Source: Hydrogenophaga sp. BPS33
Lineage (GTDB): Bacteria; Pseudomonadota; Gammaproteobacteria; Burkholderiales; Burkholderiaceae_C
Length of the DNA: 64,000 bases
NCBI RefSeq assembly: GCF_009859475.1
Contig: NZ_CP044549.1
Span: 4,464,001 to 4,528,000 of the forward strand
Direction: 5' to 3'
Below are positions 32,920-43,115 of this stretch, one piece after another; positions within the stretch are counted from its first letter, which is position 1, and every line of letters starts with the position of its first letter. A program made the position numbers and the translations under genes. The notes beneath the pieces are model-generated. The model was given only the letters and a program-made list of their open reading frames with translations, ran no database searches and had not been told where the DNA came from.

Positions 32920-35900
32920 TCAAGCAAAGATGATGCTGTTGGTCACGTTCGTGATCACGTCGGTAGAGGTGCTGTACTGGTCGCCAACGCCCACCAAGAG
33001 AATCGAGGAGTCCTCCATCCCAGCAGTGTTGAAGGTGATCAGCACGTCCGAAAAGTAGCCCTGATCGTCGTTCACCACCGAAATGGTCAGGTCATTCGCA
33101 CCTCCCATCCCCGAGGCATCGCCGTTCAGGTCGAACTGGCTAAAGTCCAGCCTGTCGCCCCAGCGCAACGTTCCATCCACGTTGTCGGCACCCACCGGCT
33201 TGGCGAAGAATCCGCCAATCACTACGTCGCCAATCTCGTCACCGACGAACTGGAAGACCTCCTGCACCGCATTGCCAATGCCATCGGTGGCCACCTTCCC
33301 CGGAATGTTTTCCACTTCCATAGGCTGGTTCACCGTGTCGTTGTTGTCCACAACCATCGTTGCAGTCGTAACTGGCTTGAGCGCACTTCCGTCTGACGGG
33401 CCCGTCAAAATGAAGCGGTCTACGCCGTTCCACTCAAAGCTAGCCACGCCCAGCGACTCCTCGAATGCCTCCAGGCCTACATCGGTATCGCTCAACCCGA
33501 TGTGGAAGTCGTCCATCCGGTAGCTGAAGATGTCCTCTCCGTGGGTGTCCTCTCCCGAAATGTACTTCTCAATCGCCACGGAGTACGACGTGCCGTCCAC
33601 CGTGAACTTGTAAACGTCTTGGTTCTCTGTGCTGGACGGCGCTCCCCATGTCTCGATGTAGATCTCGTGCGGGGTTGGCGCGAGGTAGTTGTCGCCGCTC
33701 TCGCCCAGCGAGTACCAGCCCGAACTGCTGCCGTTCCAGTCACCGTGGAAGTTCCCGTTTGTGCCAGCGTCCTGCACGAGTGAGCCGGTAAACCCGCGGC
33801 CGATACCCTGCTCGTCGCGAACGCCGTACATCGCGTTGTACTGCAGGTCCCCGGTGCCAATCTTCACCACGATGTGATCCGACAGCTTGAGCTCATCAGA
33901 CCCATTGCTGAAGTCCGCACCCCAAGTCTCCACATAAGCGAAGTCCGTGACACCCGACAGATCCAGCGTAGCAAAGTCGTCCATCTCCCCTTCGAGGAAG
34001 ACGTTTGCATCGGCGCCGGAAATTACCAACGAATGAACGTCAGGCGTGTCGATGAGCGTGGCGTACACGGTGTTGTCAGCATCTGCGCCGTTAGAGCCAT
34101 CCAACACGATAGAAATGCCGTCTTCCAACGCATTCAGGAAGGCCTCCGTCGCCTCGACCTCTGCCTCGGCCGTTTCAAGCGCTTCCTGTGCCAGCGCAAG
34201 AGCAACGTCGTCACTGCCAGCGTCTTGCACAGCGATGTTCGCGGCCTCGACTGCCGCCAGGGCATTACCCAGATGGTCGGCCGCATCTTCGCCGACGGCA
34301 CTGTTGAGCGTGACATCGTTCATGTAGAAGAAGATGTTGCCGCTCACCGCGCCCTCTGCCGTTGCCGACGTGACGTGGATATTTCCGACTGCCAGCGAAC
34401 CATGGGAATCAGCGGACAGCAAGACGGCTGCATCGTTGCCAGCGCTCACTGCAATGTTCCCGAGAGCGACATCGGTTTCATAGTTGGCATCGGTCGCCGC
34501 AGGCGTGTACTGCAGTCCAACACTAAAGTAGTCCACTCCTTGGTTTGTACCCGTGAGGTAGCTATAGCCTTGGTTGCTGTAAGCGCCCACCGCGACACCT
34601 GCAAGGCCACGCGCTCCAGTCGTTTGCACCCTGATGTCACCTGCCGACACATCCACGTTGCTCTGGTCAACGATAGAGAAGCCCGCGAAGTCAAATCCCG
34701 TCTTCGCATCTGCGCTCAGACTCACGTCGCCGAACTCAAAGCTCGAGTCCGTGTTCTCGTCCAGATGGAAAACCGCCACCGCCTCAGAGTCCTCGCCACC
34801 GGTGGCGGCAGCGCTGACGTCCACATCTCCGACCTTGACATGCAGCTCTTCGTTCTCCATGAGCACGAAAGCCGCACGAGCTTCGCTGATAGTCATGGGC
34901 ACGGACATCGGAGTGAATTCATCCTCCCCAATAGGGTTGGTGTTGGCCGTGATTGTGACGTCACCCATCTCGATCCACGAGTCATCTTCTCCACCGATGT
35001 CCTCACCACCGATGTTGCCGAGAACAGCCACTCCAGCACCAGCATAGGCAGCGCCATAGGTCGAAGTTGCTGAGGCGCTGGAAGACACGTCTCCCAGCTT
35101 GATTCGGACGTTCTCGTTGGCAGACAGCTCGACGTATGCCAAGCCGGTAGCTTCATCAAAGACGGTCGTCGCATTGCTCTCCAGGGACACGTCGCCCATC
35201 ACTATTGCAACAGTCTCGTTTCCTTGAACGCCATTGCTGCCGCTCGCACCAAAGAAGCCGGTCTCGCCAATGTACAGGCCTGTCTCGGCGTAGGCATCTT
35301 CGCCGCTAGAAGTGGCATCCGCAGACATCTGCAGATCGCCAGCAACGATGATCGTCTGCTCGTTTCCGAGAATCGACATCCTGGCATCTGCATGGGCATC
35401 GACATCGTTTGTGTCTTTAGCAGTAAGAGCCGTGGACCCGAGTAGCACAACGTTGAAGTCATCTTGGAAGTCTTCTCCCGAGGTGAAGTTGTTCTCGATC
35501 TCGAAATCAATAGAGGTAGCGTCCACCTCGATGCCTGGCCCAGCGCTCGAAAGCGCTTGCTGAATGCCATCCATGTTCTCAAGGATCTGGCCGGCCAAGC
35601 CGCTGAAGACCCCCTCGACTCCTTCCGTCACTGCGCTTGCCGGCAAGCCAACTGCAATCAGCGAATTCTCATTGCCGTTGATCTTGACTTTTGCCTCGTC
35701 CTTGGCGTCAATGTCCACGGCACCAAGAACAGCCGCGAAACCGTTGAAGCTGTCTTGTGAATCCTCACCGCCGTTGTCCTTGATATAGAGACGAACGTCG
35801 CCGTCTGTCGACTCAAGTTTGATTGCGGGCGAGGCCTCGGAGTCTTCTCCTTCTGCGCTGCCAGGCATGAACACCAAAGTAGCCTTGTTGTCGCTCAGCT

Positions 35901-38900
35901 CGAAACGGACATCATCCGCAGCTTTCAGCGACACATCGCCCATAACTCCAAACTGAACCCCGCTGTTGCCCTTGAAGCTCAAAGTTGCATCGTCCTCTTG
36001 TGACGCAATGGTGATGTCGCCGTCGACGAGCATTTGGAGGCCTGGGCCTTCGTCTTCACCAGCTACGTTGGAACGAATCACAAGCGCAGCGTCATCAAGT
36101 GCAGACAAGGCGACGCTACCGAGGCTGAATTGCGTGTCCTGGTTGTCCTTGATGTAGAGGCGAACGTCATCCGTGTAGGAGGTCATCGCCACATCGCCAA
36201 GACTGATGTCCACCACGACGTTGTCTTTCATCCAAAGATTGACGTCATCGTTTGCGGTTGCCGAGAAGTCCCCGATTGATACGCTGGAGAGATACAGATC
36301 TTCCGAATCCGTCACGTTGCCGCTGACGGATGCACTGATGCGGTCCGCCGAATTCAGCGTGACTCCACCCATTGCCACATTCACATTGGTGTTGTCTTTG
36401 ACCTTGAACTCAATGTCATTGCGAGCCGAGATGTCAATGCCCTCGTCTTCCCCAGTGGCGAGCTCCACCTTTGCCCAGGTGTTTCCTTCGATTGCCAAAC
36501 TGGCCTCATCACCCGCATCCATAGCGATGGCGCCAGAGTTCAAAGTCGACCAGTCCACACTGGCGCTCATTCCCTCTTCGTAGTCCAGGCCGCTGTTGTT
36601 GGCCACGCGGAAGGAGGTGTCTTCTTCACAAGAGACCATGTCCACCGCCCCGAGGGTGATGGTATTGGCTACGTTGTTTTCAATCGTGACCAGCGCGTCT
36701 TCGCCTGCGTACATGCTCAGGTCACCCAGCGTGATCACCTGGTCGGCTTCGAGTTTGTCGTCTCCGTTGCCGCTGATAGAGACAGTTGCCTCGTATTCGC
36801 CGCGCAGCGTCACACCACCCAACGCGCCGACGCTGATGTCCGTGTTGGTGTTGTCGTAAATGGCCAGACGTGCATCGCTATCTGCCTCAGCCGACAAGGA
36901 ACCTACGGTCACCGAGCCGTCCGTATTGTCACGAATCGTGAACTTTGCATCGTCACCGCGACCTTCAAGAGATGCCTCACCAATTGTCACAGTCCGATTG
37001 ACACCGTCGCGCACATAAACAGAGGCTTCATCGTCCCTGGAGACCACCGACAAAGTGTTGAGCGCATCGTTGCCAAGCGCAAACGTAACGTCGCCCAATC
37101 CACGAACACTCAGGTCCGTCACGCCAACAGCGGTGAGTACGCCAGTGTCCTGCAGGTCAAGGTCACCCTCCGATGCCTCCAGAAGCAAGCTGGCGGCGGT
37201 CCCAGAGATGGTGAGGTCGATATCTTCTCCCGTCACGGTCACGGCCCAGAGGTCGATCTCTTCGACCGTATTGGGCACGGATGTCTCCATCATGCTCAAG
37301 GTCGCATCTTCGCCCAGCACCACGCCGTTGAGCATATTCAGGCGATGCAGTTGCGTGAGGCCTTCAATTTCGGAAACACGCGCCAGGTCGGCTCCGGCAA
37401 TCGTCCGAGGAACGGCGTCACCGCAGTCCTCCACCCAGCCCCAGCCCAGCGAAAGGGTGTTTTTCCCCGTCCCCAGGTCAACTGAGCTGCCTTCATTGAC
37501 CAGCGCCCACGCGTTGGTAATGAGGTGGTCGTCGCCGCTCCCCGTGCTGACGTTAACAACAGCATCCTCACCCACCAGAGCATTCTGCAGGTCGGTATCG
37601 TACTGTTCCACCGTGAGATTGGCCTCGGAGGTGGAATTCACATCCGCTGCCCGGATGTTGTCCAGGTAGATGGAGGCCCCGGCTGCGCCGCCAGTGAGCA
37701 CGATGCTCTCGCTGAAGTTCCCTTGGTGGCCGTTCGTGTTGATGTAGTGGCTGAATTCATCCACGACGTTCAGGTCGAGGTGTTCGTACTGGCCAACTCC
37801 GTCGCCCACGATCTCCAAGTCAAACGCGCCGTAGCCGTCTACCGTGAGGTCCATCGTGTCGTTGTCGGTGTTCTCCGCAAGAGTCGCCTTGGCGGTCACG
37901 TCGATGTCGCTGTCGTCTTCCGCATCGCTGGCTTGCACAAACTCCGCGAATGTCTTGTTGACGTAGCTGCTCTCCATGCGGGTGACCGACCACGATGCTT
38001 CCAATTCACCGCCCAAGGTCACCACGCCGAAGAATGCGCGCACGCCAGTGTTGCCGGCGCCATTGACTGCTGCAGCAACTTTCTCAGCGATTACATCGCC
38101 GATATGACGGTCGCAGCACGCATCCAAGTCTTCTTGAAGGACGGTGTAGGTGATGAGCTCTTCGCCAACTTGCAGACTGATGACGTCGCCCGTCTGGATC
38201 GAGTCCAAGCAATTGAAGTCGATCCGGTCCTCGAATGAGCCCTCGGACCCATACAGCGGACTCGGGCTAGCATTCGGCCGGGTATGACTGACAGATATCT
38301 CGGTCGAGAGGGAAGAGTCTGTTCCGATGAGCGTGATGTGCCTCCCATCTACCGCCACAGAGAAGGGCCAATCTTCGTTGTTGGCCTCCTGCAGGATACC
38401 GGCCAAGCGGGTAGCAATGGCATTTGCGTCAGCCACCGCACTTTCCCCGTCCAAGTCCTCAGGCGTGATCACCATAGAGTACGTCTGACCGCCAAGGGAA
38501 ACAGAAATCACGTCGCCAACATGGTGGTCGCCATCTTGGTCACCGATTTGAATTCCGTCGACCTGCTTGCTCCCCGTGGCAGTCACTTCGTGACCGCGAA
38601 CAGTGATCGCCTCGCCACCCTTTAGATTGAGCAGATTGAATTCCGTGGTTCCGTCAATGTCGCAATTGTCTGCGTACTCGTCGGTCCGCTCGTAGGCCCC
38701 ATTCACCAACTCTTGTTCACCGATAACGTCCACGACGGTGACCGCGTCAATCTTGACCTGGCTGTCAAGCACGATGTTCTGAACACCGGAGATGTAGGAG
38801 AAGTCGGCAGTGATCTCGCGTGCGGTGAGGCCCGTGTCCTCTCCCACGTTGTTGAGAATCTCGAGCTTGAGAGTCTCGAAACCACTGATGCTGGCATCAG

Positions 38901-41900
38901 CGAGTTGCTCAGTGGTGATAGCGCCATCCACTTCGGCCTCGTTGAGCCAAAGGCTGGCGCTGACATCGGCTGCGATGGCGCAACCGTTGCCCGTGAGAAC
39001 AATCTTTCCGTCCACGATGCTCGCAGAGAAGGTCGTGCTTTCGCAATCGACCAGCGCCTCCAGCGCAGAAGCGACCTCTTCAGCCGTCTGAACCGTGCGG
39101 TCTGCACCGTCGGCACCCGCGGCAGCCGAGTGACTCGACGAGGCATCGACGTTTTCGGCGTCAGCAGAAGTTCCCGTCAGCGACAGTGTGTAGGTACCCT
39201 CGACCTCACCTGCAACGACATTGATAGAACCAAAACCTTCGATGGAAGGATCTGCGCTGTCGATAGCAGCCTTAATGCCATCCGCAACCGCCTGCGCAGC
39301 CGCGCCTGGACCCCCTTGAGCACCGGGGAACAGGAACGAGTAGGTCTCGCCGCCAACGGTCACCGAGTAGGTCTGATTGGCACTGTAGGAATATGAGCCA
39401 CCGAACGTAAACTCGAGCACCTGCGCCGTTGTGTACTCGACGGTGTGAGTGAACTCTTCTTCTCCAACCTTCAGGGTCACTACATCGCCAACGTCGTAGC
39501 TTTCAGCCAATTCAACCGACAACTCTTGATGCTCGGTACGGCCCACAACGTTCACGTCGGAAGTTGCCTTGATGGTCAACGTGTCATTACCCTGCCCGCC
39601 CTCGAGCGCACCGCCCGAGCGAACCAGCGTATTGCCGTAATGCTTCGAACCGATGAGCGTCACTTGGTCATCGCCAGCGCCGACGTCAATACGGGCCGCT
39701 TGGCCGCCGTCGCCACCCACGCTGCCTTGCTTGTGCTCATTGCTGCCAACGGTGACAGTGTCCGCGCCGCCGCCCAAATTGATTTGGCTTCCATCGGATA
39801 CCTTGCCGCCCACGACAACGGTGTTGTCGCCACCCGTTGCGCTAATGAGTGCGCCGTCGTCGAGCTCACCACCGACATTCACCGAGTTGCCACCGTCGCC
39901 TAGAGCGACGGTCGAGTTGTCCAGGTCGTCACCAATGCTCACAACGCTGCCGCCGCCGGCAAGGGTGATTTCCGATTCCTCTTCGACATCACCGCCAATG
40001 GTGACCGTGTTGCCGCCCGCGGCAAAGCTCAATGAAGAGCCTTCAACGTCATCGCCCACGGAGAGAACGTTCCCGGCGCCAGCGAAGCTCACCGTGGACT
40101 CGACGATGTCGTCGCCCACAGAAAGCGTGTCTTCGCCCGCCTCGCCCGTCAGAGAAATCGCGGATTCGTTGACGTCTTCACCGACGTAAACGATGTTATT
40201 TCCACCACCGACCGTGATGCTGGATGCATCGACATCGCCCAAGACGAAGACCCCCGCGTCGTCAGGCGCATCTTCGCCAACTGCAGCCATTTGGCCGCTG
40301 TTGCCACCGCCGGCAATACTGATGCTGGAGCCCTCGACATCGCCGCCAACATAGATTCGGCTGCCGCCGCCGATCATGGAGATGCTGGAGCCGTCCTCCA
40401 GATCATCAGAGATTTCCACCCGGTTGGCGCCAGCCCCAAAGCTCAGTTGGGAAGCCGTGACGTCATCGCCGACTTCAACCGTACTCGCCGCACCAAAGAA
40501 GGCGACCTGCGAGTTTCGAATGTCGTTGCCGACATACAGACCGTTGCCCGCGCCACCCGTGCTGTCTTCGCCACCGAAGGTCACGCTGGACTGCTGCAGA
40601 TTTTTGTCGATCCCGACGTTGTTTGCACTGCCTTCACCAAACGAAATGTCTGCCAACTGAACGCTGCCGTTGCGAACCAGGAGAGTGTTATTGCCGCCAG
40701 CTCCAAAGTCGACGTTTACACGGACCTCTTCGATCACCATGTCTTCGCCGACGATGGTTGTGAGTTCATGTCCTTCGATGCCGTTCGAATCTTCTCCACC
40801 GAACGCGTTCACATCCATCGTGTTGCCGTCACCGGCGAACGAGAATTCGGACACGACGCCGTCACCACTGGTGACTTGCCCAGCAATGTTCGCGTCAGCA
40901 GAACCACCAGCGAAGCTCACTGACGTGTTATGGGCTCCACCGCTCACCAACAGCATGTTGTCTTCACCCGCACCAAATGCCACGGTCGAGTCGCTCAGAT
41001 CTTCGCCAACGTACATGACGTTGCCGCTGCCGGCGCCAAAACTGGTCGAGGAGTCTGCGACACCACCGTAGACGGTCAGCTCATTTTCGTTTCCGTTTTC
41101 GAACGTAATGGTCGACTCAAAAACGTCATTTCCCGTGGCCAGAACGTTTCCGTCACCGCTGCCAAAACTAACACTGGAGCCCTCAAGATCGCTCCTAATG
41201 AGGACAGCGTTTTGACCGTCACCAGAGCTCACCGACGAGTCCCGCACATCCTCCACCACCTGCAGGATGTTGTCTCCATCGCCGAAAGTGACACTCGAGT
41301 TGACGACCTGCGTCGCGACATCCATGCGATTGTCGCCATCGCCAAACACAATGTTGGCGTGGCCCACACCCGCTCCACCAACGGGCACATCCTCACCGTC
41401 GAACTCGGTGGCAACCAGGAAACTGTTGTTACCATCACCGAACGTAATGGACACACCCGTTTCGGAGTCTTCGCCTACTACCCCATTGACACCACCCGTG
41501 GTGTGGACGGAGTTGTTTCCATCACCCAGCGTGAGGCTTGCACCCTCACCGATACCGTGTGCACCGACGATGACTTCGTTGTCGCCGTCACCCAGGCTCA
41601 CCACTGCATTTCCCTCGATGCCGTCCACCGTAATGGAGTCGGCGCCCGCGCCGGACGTGATGGAGCCTTCAACGACACCTGCTGTGAGCGTGTTGCTGCC
41701 CGCACCCATGTCAATGGAGGCCCCTTCATTCACGGACCCCGAGATGGAGATGGTGTCGTTACCGGCACCGGCATTGACAGAGCCGCCGACCGTGCCGGAG
41801 ACATTCAAGCTGTTGTTGCCCTGGCCCAGGTCATACACGGCGTCCGATTGATAGATGCCGCTGGTCGACGTAACGACATCGTCACCCGCCCCGGTGGTCA

Positions 41901-42804
41901 ATGTCTTGAGATTGGAGCCGGCATTGAGCGTCAGGTTTCCGACAAACTCTGAACTGTCCAGCGATGCTGCGCTGCCGTCCTCACCAGTAAGCGTGAGTCC
42001 AAAGCCTTGTCCAGAACGGCCACCCACAATCGTGGTCGATGAAAGAGCATTGATGCTCATGTTGCTGGCATTCGGCGAACCGGCGTCATCGTCCACGGAA
42101 AGGCGCACACCCTCGACCTGGTCGTCAATAGTCAAACCGCCCTTAAACGCATTGACCGAGACATTGAGTTCGTCATCTTCACCCGCCGTAACATTCGGCT
42201 CATAGGCCAGCGCGACGTTTTTGCTGCTCTTGGTGATGCTCACATCGGCCAGGGTCTGCTGATCGCGCACTGCGACGTCTTGCTTGGCCTCGATGATGTT
42301 GAGCTTCGCAAGGCTGTCATCCCAGTCCGTCAGATACAGATTAACGGCACCAGAGTCGCCAGCCAAGGCCCGAACGTCGAGGGCCTCGATGTTGCTCACG
42401 ATGGCTCCATCGCCGTACGTGCCGCCGGTGAGCTGCAGCTGCAGCGTGTCAATACCTTCGCCGCCGTTGACCACGTCAGCCGGCTGGAACGTCGTGGAAC
42501 TGCCGATGATGCGATCTACACCACACCGCTTGACATTGTCCAGGCCGGTCGTGAGTTGATGGACAGTCTCAGTAGGTTCCGGTTCTGGTTGGGGAGCAGG
42601 GGCCGGAGGAGAAATAGGCGCTGGCGCAGGTGCAGCAGGAGGCGTAGAACCACCACTGCTACCACCCGCGCCCGCCACGGCTGCAACACCAGCGCCGACC
42701 GTGCAATAGTGCCCACGAATCCGCGGCGGCAGCCCCACCAGCTGCACCGGCGGCACCAAACCTGAAGCCCCGATAGTTACCGGCGCGACAGAAGGCGCTA
42801 TCAC
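32920..42804 (-). CDS. Giant acidic beta-repeat protein, probable type I secreted surface/S-layer-like protein
   Basis: About 3,290 residues in an uninterrupted frame. A Pro/Ala-rich start leads to an S-layer-like part (VVNGGEGIDTLQLQL, NIEALDVRALAGDSGAVNLYL). Next, about 240-1130 is a beta-helix-like run of ~18-30-residue units (VGDDVEGSSLSFAAGGNTV type). Then come repeated beta-sandwich modules (YSVTVGGETYSFLFP). A second long repeat tract (ITLGDLSMYAGEDALVTIENN type) follows, then the C-terminal region, which ends TDVITNVTNSIIFA, a plausible type I secretion signal. Scattered GxGxD motifs are RTX-like. It is strongly acidic, holds about 30 GED tripeptides and, unusually for a type I substrate, about ten cysteines. 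The only in-frame start, GTG, has no ribosome site; the true 5' end appears frameshifted. Confidence 0.85.
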   Translation of the reverse strand: MIAPSVAPVTIGASGLVPPVQLVGLPPRIRGHYCTVGAGVAAVAGAGGSSGGSTPPAAPAPAPISPPAPAPQPEPEPTETVHQLTTGLDNVKRCGVDRIIGSSTTFQPADVVNGGEGIDTLQLQLTGGTYGDGAIVSNIEALDVRALAGDSGAVNLYLTDWDDSLAKLNIIEAKQDVAVRDQQTLADVSITKSSKNVALAYEPNVTAGEDDELNVSVNAFKGGLTIDDQVEGVRLSVDDDAGSPNASNMSINALSSTTIVGGRSGQGFGLTLTGEDGSAASLDSSEFVGNLTLNAGSNLKTLTTGAGDDVVTSTSGIYQSDAVYDLGQGNNSLNVSGTVGGSVNAGAGNDTISISGSVNEGASIDMGAGSNTLTAGVVEGSITSGAGADSITVDGIEGNAVVSLGDGDNEVIVGAHGIGEGASLTLGDGNNSVHTTGGVNGVVGEDSETGVSITFGDGNNSFLVATEFDGEDVPVGGAGVGHANIVFGDGDNRMDVATQVVNSSVTFGDGDNILQVVEDVRDSSVSSGDGQNAVLIRSDLEGSSVSFGSGDGNVLATGNDVFESTITFENGNENELTVYGGVADSSTSFGAGSGNVMYVGEDLSDSTVAFGAGEDNMLLVSGGAHNTSVSFAGGSADANIAGQVTSGDGVVSEFSFAGDGNTMDVNAFGGEDSNGIEGHELTTIVGEDMVIEEVRVNVDFGAGGNNTLLVRNGSVQLADISFGEGSANNVGIDKNLQQSSVTFGGEDSTGGAGNGLYVGNDIRNSQVAFFGAASTVEVGDDVTASQLSFGAGANRVEISDDLEDGSSISMIGGGSRIYVGGDVEGSSISIAGGGNSGQMAAVGEDAPDDAGVFVLGDVDASSITVGGGNNIVYVGEDVNESAISLTGEAGEDTLSVGDDIVESTVSFAGAGNVLSVGDDVEGSSLSFAAGGNTVTIGGDVEEESEITLAGGGSVVSIGDDLDNSTVALGDGGNSVNVGGELDDGALISATGGDNTVVVGGKVSDGSQINLGGGADTVTVGSNEHKQGSVGGDGGQAARIDVGAGDDQVTLIGSKHYGNTLVRSGGALEGGQGNDTLTIKATSDVNVVGRTEHQELSVELAESYDVGDVVTLKVGEEEFTHTVEYTTAQVLEFTFGGSYSYSANQTYSVTVGGETYSFLFPGAQGGPGAAAQAVADGIKAAIDSADPSIEGFGSINVVAGEVEGTYTLSLTGTSADAENVDASSSHSAAAGADGADRTVQTAEEVASALEALVDCESTTFSASIVDGKIVLTGNGCAIAADVSASLWLNEAEVDGAITTEQLADASISGFETLKLEILNNVGEDTGLTAREITADFSYISGVQNIVLDSQVKIDAVTVVDVIGEQELVNGAYERTDEYADNCDIDGTTEFNLLNLKGGEAITVRGHEVTATGSKQVDGIQIGDQDGDHHVGDVISVSLGGQTYSMVITPEDLDGESAVADANAIATRLAGILQEANNEDWPFSVAVDGRHITLIGTDSSLSTEISVSHTRPNASPSPLYGSEGSFEDRIDFNCLDSIQTGDVISLQVGEELITYTVLQEDLDACCDRHIGDVIAEKVAAAVNGAGNTGVRAFFGVVTLGGELEASWSVTRMESSYVNKTFAEFVQASDAEDDSDIDVTAKATLAENTDNDTMDLTVDGYGAFDLEIVGDGVGQYEHLDLNVVDEFSHYINTNGHQGNFSESIVLTGGAAGASIYLDNIRAADVNSTSEANLTVEQYDTDLQNALVGEDAVVNVSTGSGDDHLITNAWALVNEGSSVDLGTGKNTLSLGWGWVEDCGDAVPRTIAGADLARVSEIEGLTQLHRLNMLNGVVLGEDATLSMMETSVPNTVEEIDLWAVTVTGEDIDLTISGTAASLLLEASEGDLDLQDTGVLTAVGVTDLSVRGLGDVTFALGNDALNTLSVVSRDDEASVYVRDGVNRTVTIGEASLEGRGDDAKFTIRDNTDGSVTVGSLSAEADSDARLAIYDNTNTDISVGALGGVTLRGEYEATVSISGNGDDKLEADQVITLGDLSMYAGEDALVTIENNVANTITLGAVDMVSCEEDTSFRVANNSGLDYEEGMSASVDWSTLNSGAIAMDAGDEASLAIEGNTWAKVELATGEDEGIDISARNDIEFKVKDNTNVNVAMGGVTLNSADRISASVSGNVTDSEDLYLSSVSIGDFSATANDDVNLWMKDNVVVDISLGDVAMTSYTDDVRLYIKDNQDTQFSLGSVALSALDDAALVIRSNVAGEDEGPGLQMLVDGDITIASQEDDATLSFKGNSGVQFGVMGDVSLKAADDVRFELSDNKATLVFMPGSAEGEDSEASPAIKLESTDGDVRLYIKDNGGEDSQDSFNGFAAVLGAVDIDAKDEAKVKINGNENSLIAVGLPASAVTEGVEGVFSGLAGQILENMDGIQQALSSAGPGIEVDATSIDFEIENNFTSGEDFQDDFNVVLLGSTALTAKDTNDVDAHADARMSILGNEQTIIVAGDLQMSADATSSGEDAYAETGLYIGETGFFGASGSNGVQGNETVAIVMGDVSLESNATTVFDEATGLAYVELSANENVRIKLGDVSSSASATSTYGAAYAGAGVAVLGNIGGEDIGGEDDSWIEMGDVTITANTNPIGEDEFTPMSVPMTISEARAAFVLMENEELHVKVGDVDVSAAATGGEDSEAVAVFHLDENTDSSFEFGDVSLSADAKTGFDFAGFSIVDQSNVDVSAGDIRVQTTGARGLAGVAVGAYSNQGYSYLTGTNQGVDYFSVGLQYTPAATDANYETDVALGNIAVSAGNDAAVLLSADSHGSLAVGNIHVTSATAEGAVSGNIFFYMNDVTLNSAVGEDAADHLGNALAAVEAANIAVQDAGSDDVALALAQEALETAEAEVEATEAFLNALEDGISIVLDGSNGADADNTVYATLIDTPDVHSLVISGADANVFLEGEMDDFATLDLSGVTDFAYVETWGADFSNGSDELKLSDHIVVKIGTGDLQYNAMYGVRDEQGIGRGFTGSLVQDAGTNGNFHGDWNGSSSGWYSLGESGDNYLAPTPHEIYIETWGAPSSTENQDVYKFTVDGTSYSVAIEKYISGEDTHGEDIFSYRMDDFHIGLSDTDVGLEAFEESLGVASFEWNGVDRFILTGPSDGSALKPVTTATMVVDNNDTVNQPMEVENIPGKVATDGIGNAVQEVFQFVGDEIGDVVIGGFFAKPVGADNVDGTLRWGDRLDFSQFDLNGDASGMGGANDLTISVVNDDQGYFSDVLITFNTAGMEDSSILLVGVGDQYSTSTDVITNVTNSIIFA

Positions 42805-42980
42805 CGCTGAAGCGCCGCCCGCGCCAGGCAGAACGGCGGGCCTGCTTGCGCGAGCAACACATCCGTTTCAGCGACCGGAAGGCGTCTGACTGCGCCACCA
42901 CCTCAGCTGAGTGGCCTCTTCTTGAAGGGCGCCTCTTCTCTTGAGGCTCAGGCCTTTTTCTTCCCGCCACGCATCGGGCG

Positions 42981-43115
42981 CTACCAACGCGGGTTGCACA
43001 CCCAGAGGCGAACGGCTTTCGCGGACAGCACAGAGCCACGGCTTCGCACCAGCGGCGACGGCTGCACGAGTGGTTGTTGCACGTCAACAGGGTTGGCAGA
43101 GGGGGTTTTAGCCAT
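42981..43115 (-). CDS. Likely original start of the giant repeat gene, cut off by frameshift
   Basis: An ATG with a strong AAAGGAAG site 8 nt upstream opens a 44-codon frame (MAKTPSANPVDVQQPLVQPS...) that stops at TAG. Between that stop and the giant frame, short coding-like stretches appear in other frames (VQPALVAPDAWREEKGLSLK; AVRRLPVAETDVLLAQAG; RPAVLPGAGGASAVIAPSVA), as if one N-terminus had been broken by several indels. In the giant frame itself a TGA lies at 42868-42870 with no usable start before 42804. Either the gene has decayed at its 5' end or the sequence has indel errors. Confidence 0.6.
   Translation of the reverse strand: MAKTPSANPVDVQQPLVQPSPLVRSRGSVLSAKAVRLWVCNPRW

Noticed and set aside
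33083..42765. Many long plus-strand open frames (up to ~400 codons, e.g. 33874-35073 and 40930-41952) opposite the giant gene
   Set aside because: They are mirror frames of the repetitive acidic gene, with no ribosome sites, no family resemblance and codon use set by the minus-strand repeats.
32920..42804. Regularly spaced repeats that could be taken for a CRISPR array or a tandem DNA repeat
   Set aside because: Repeats are at the protein level with varied codons and lengths inside one open frame; no identical DNA repeat/spacer pattern.
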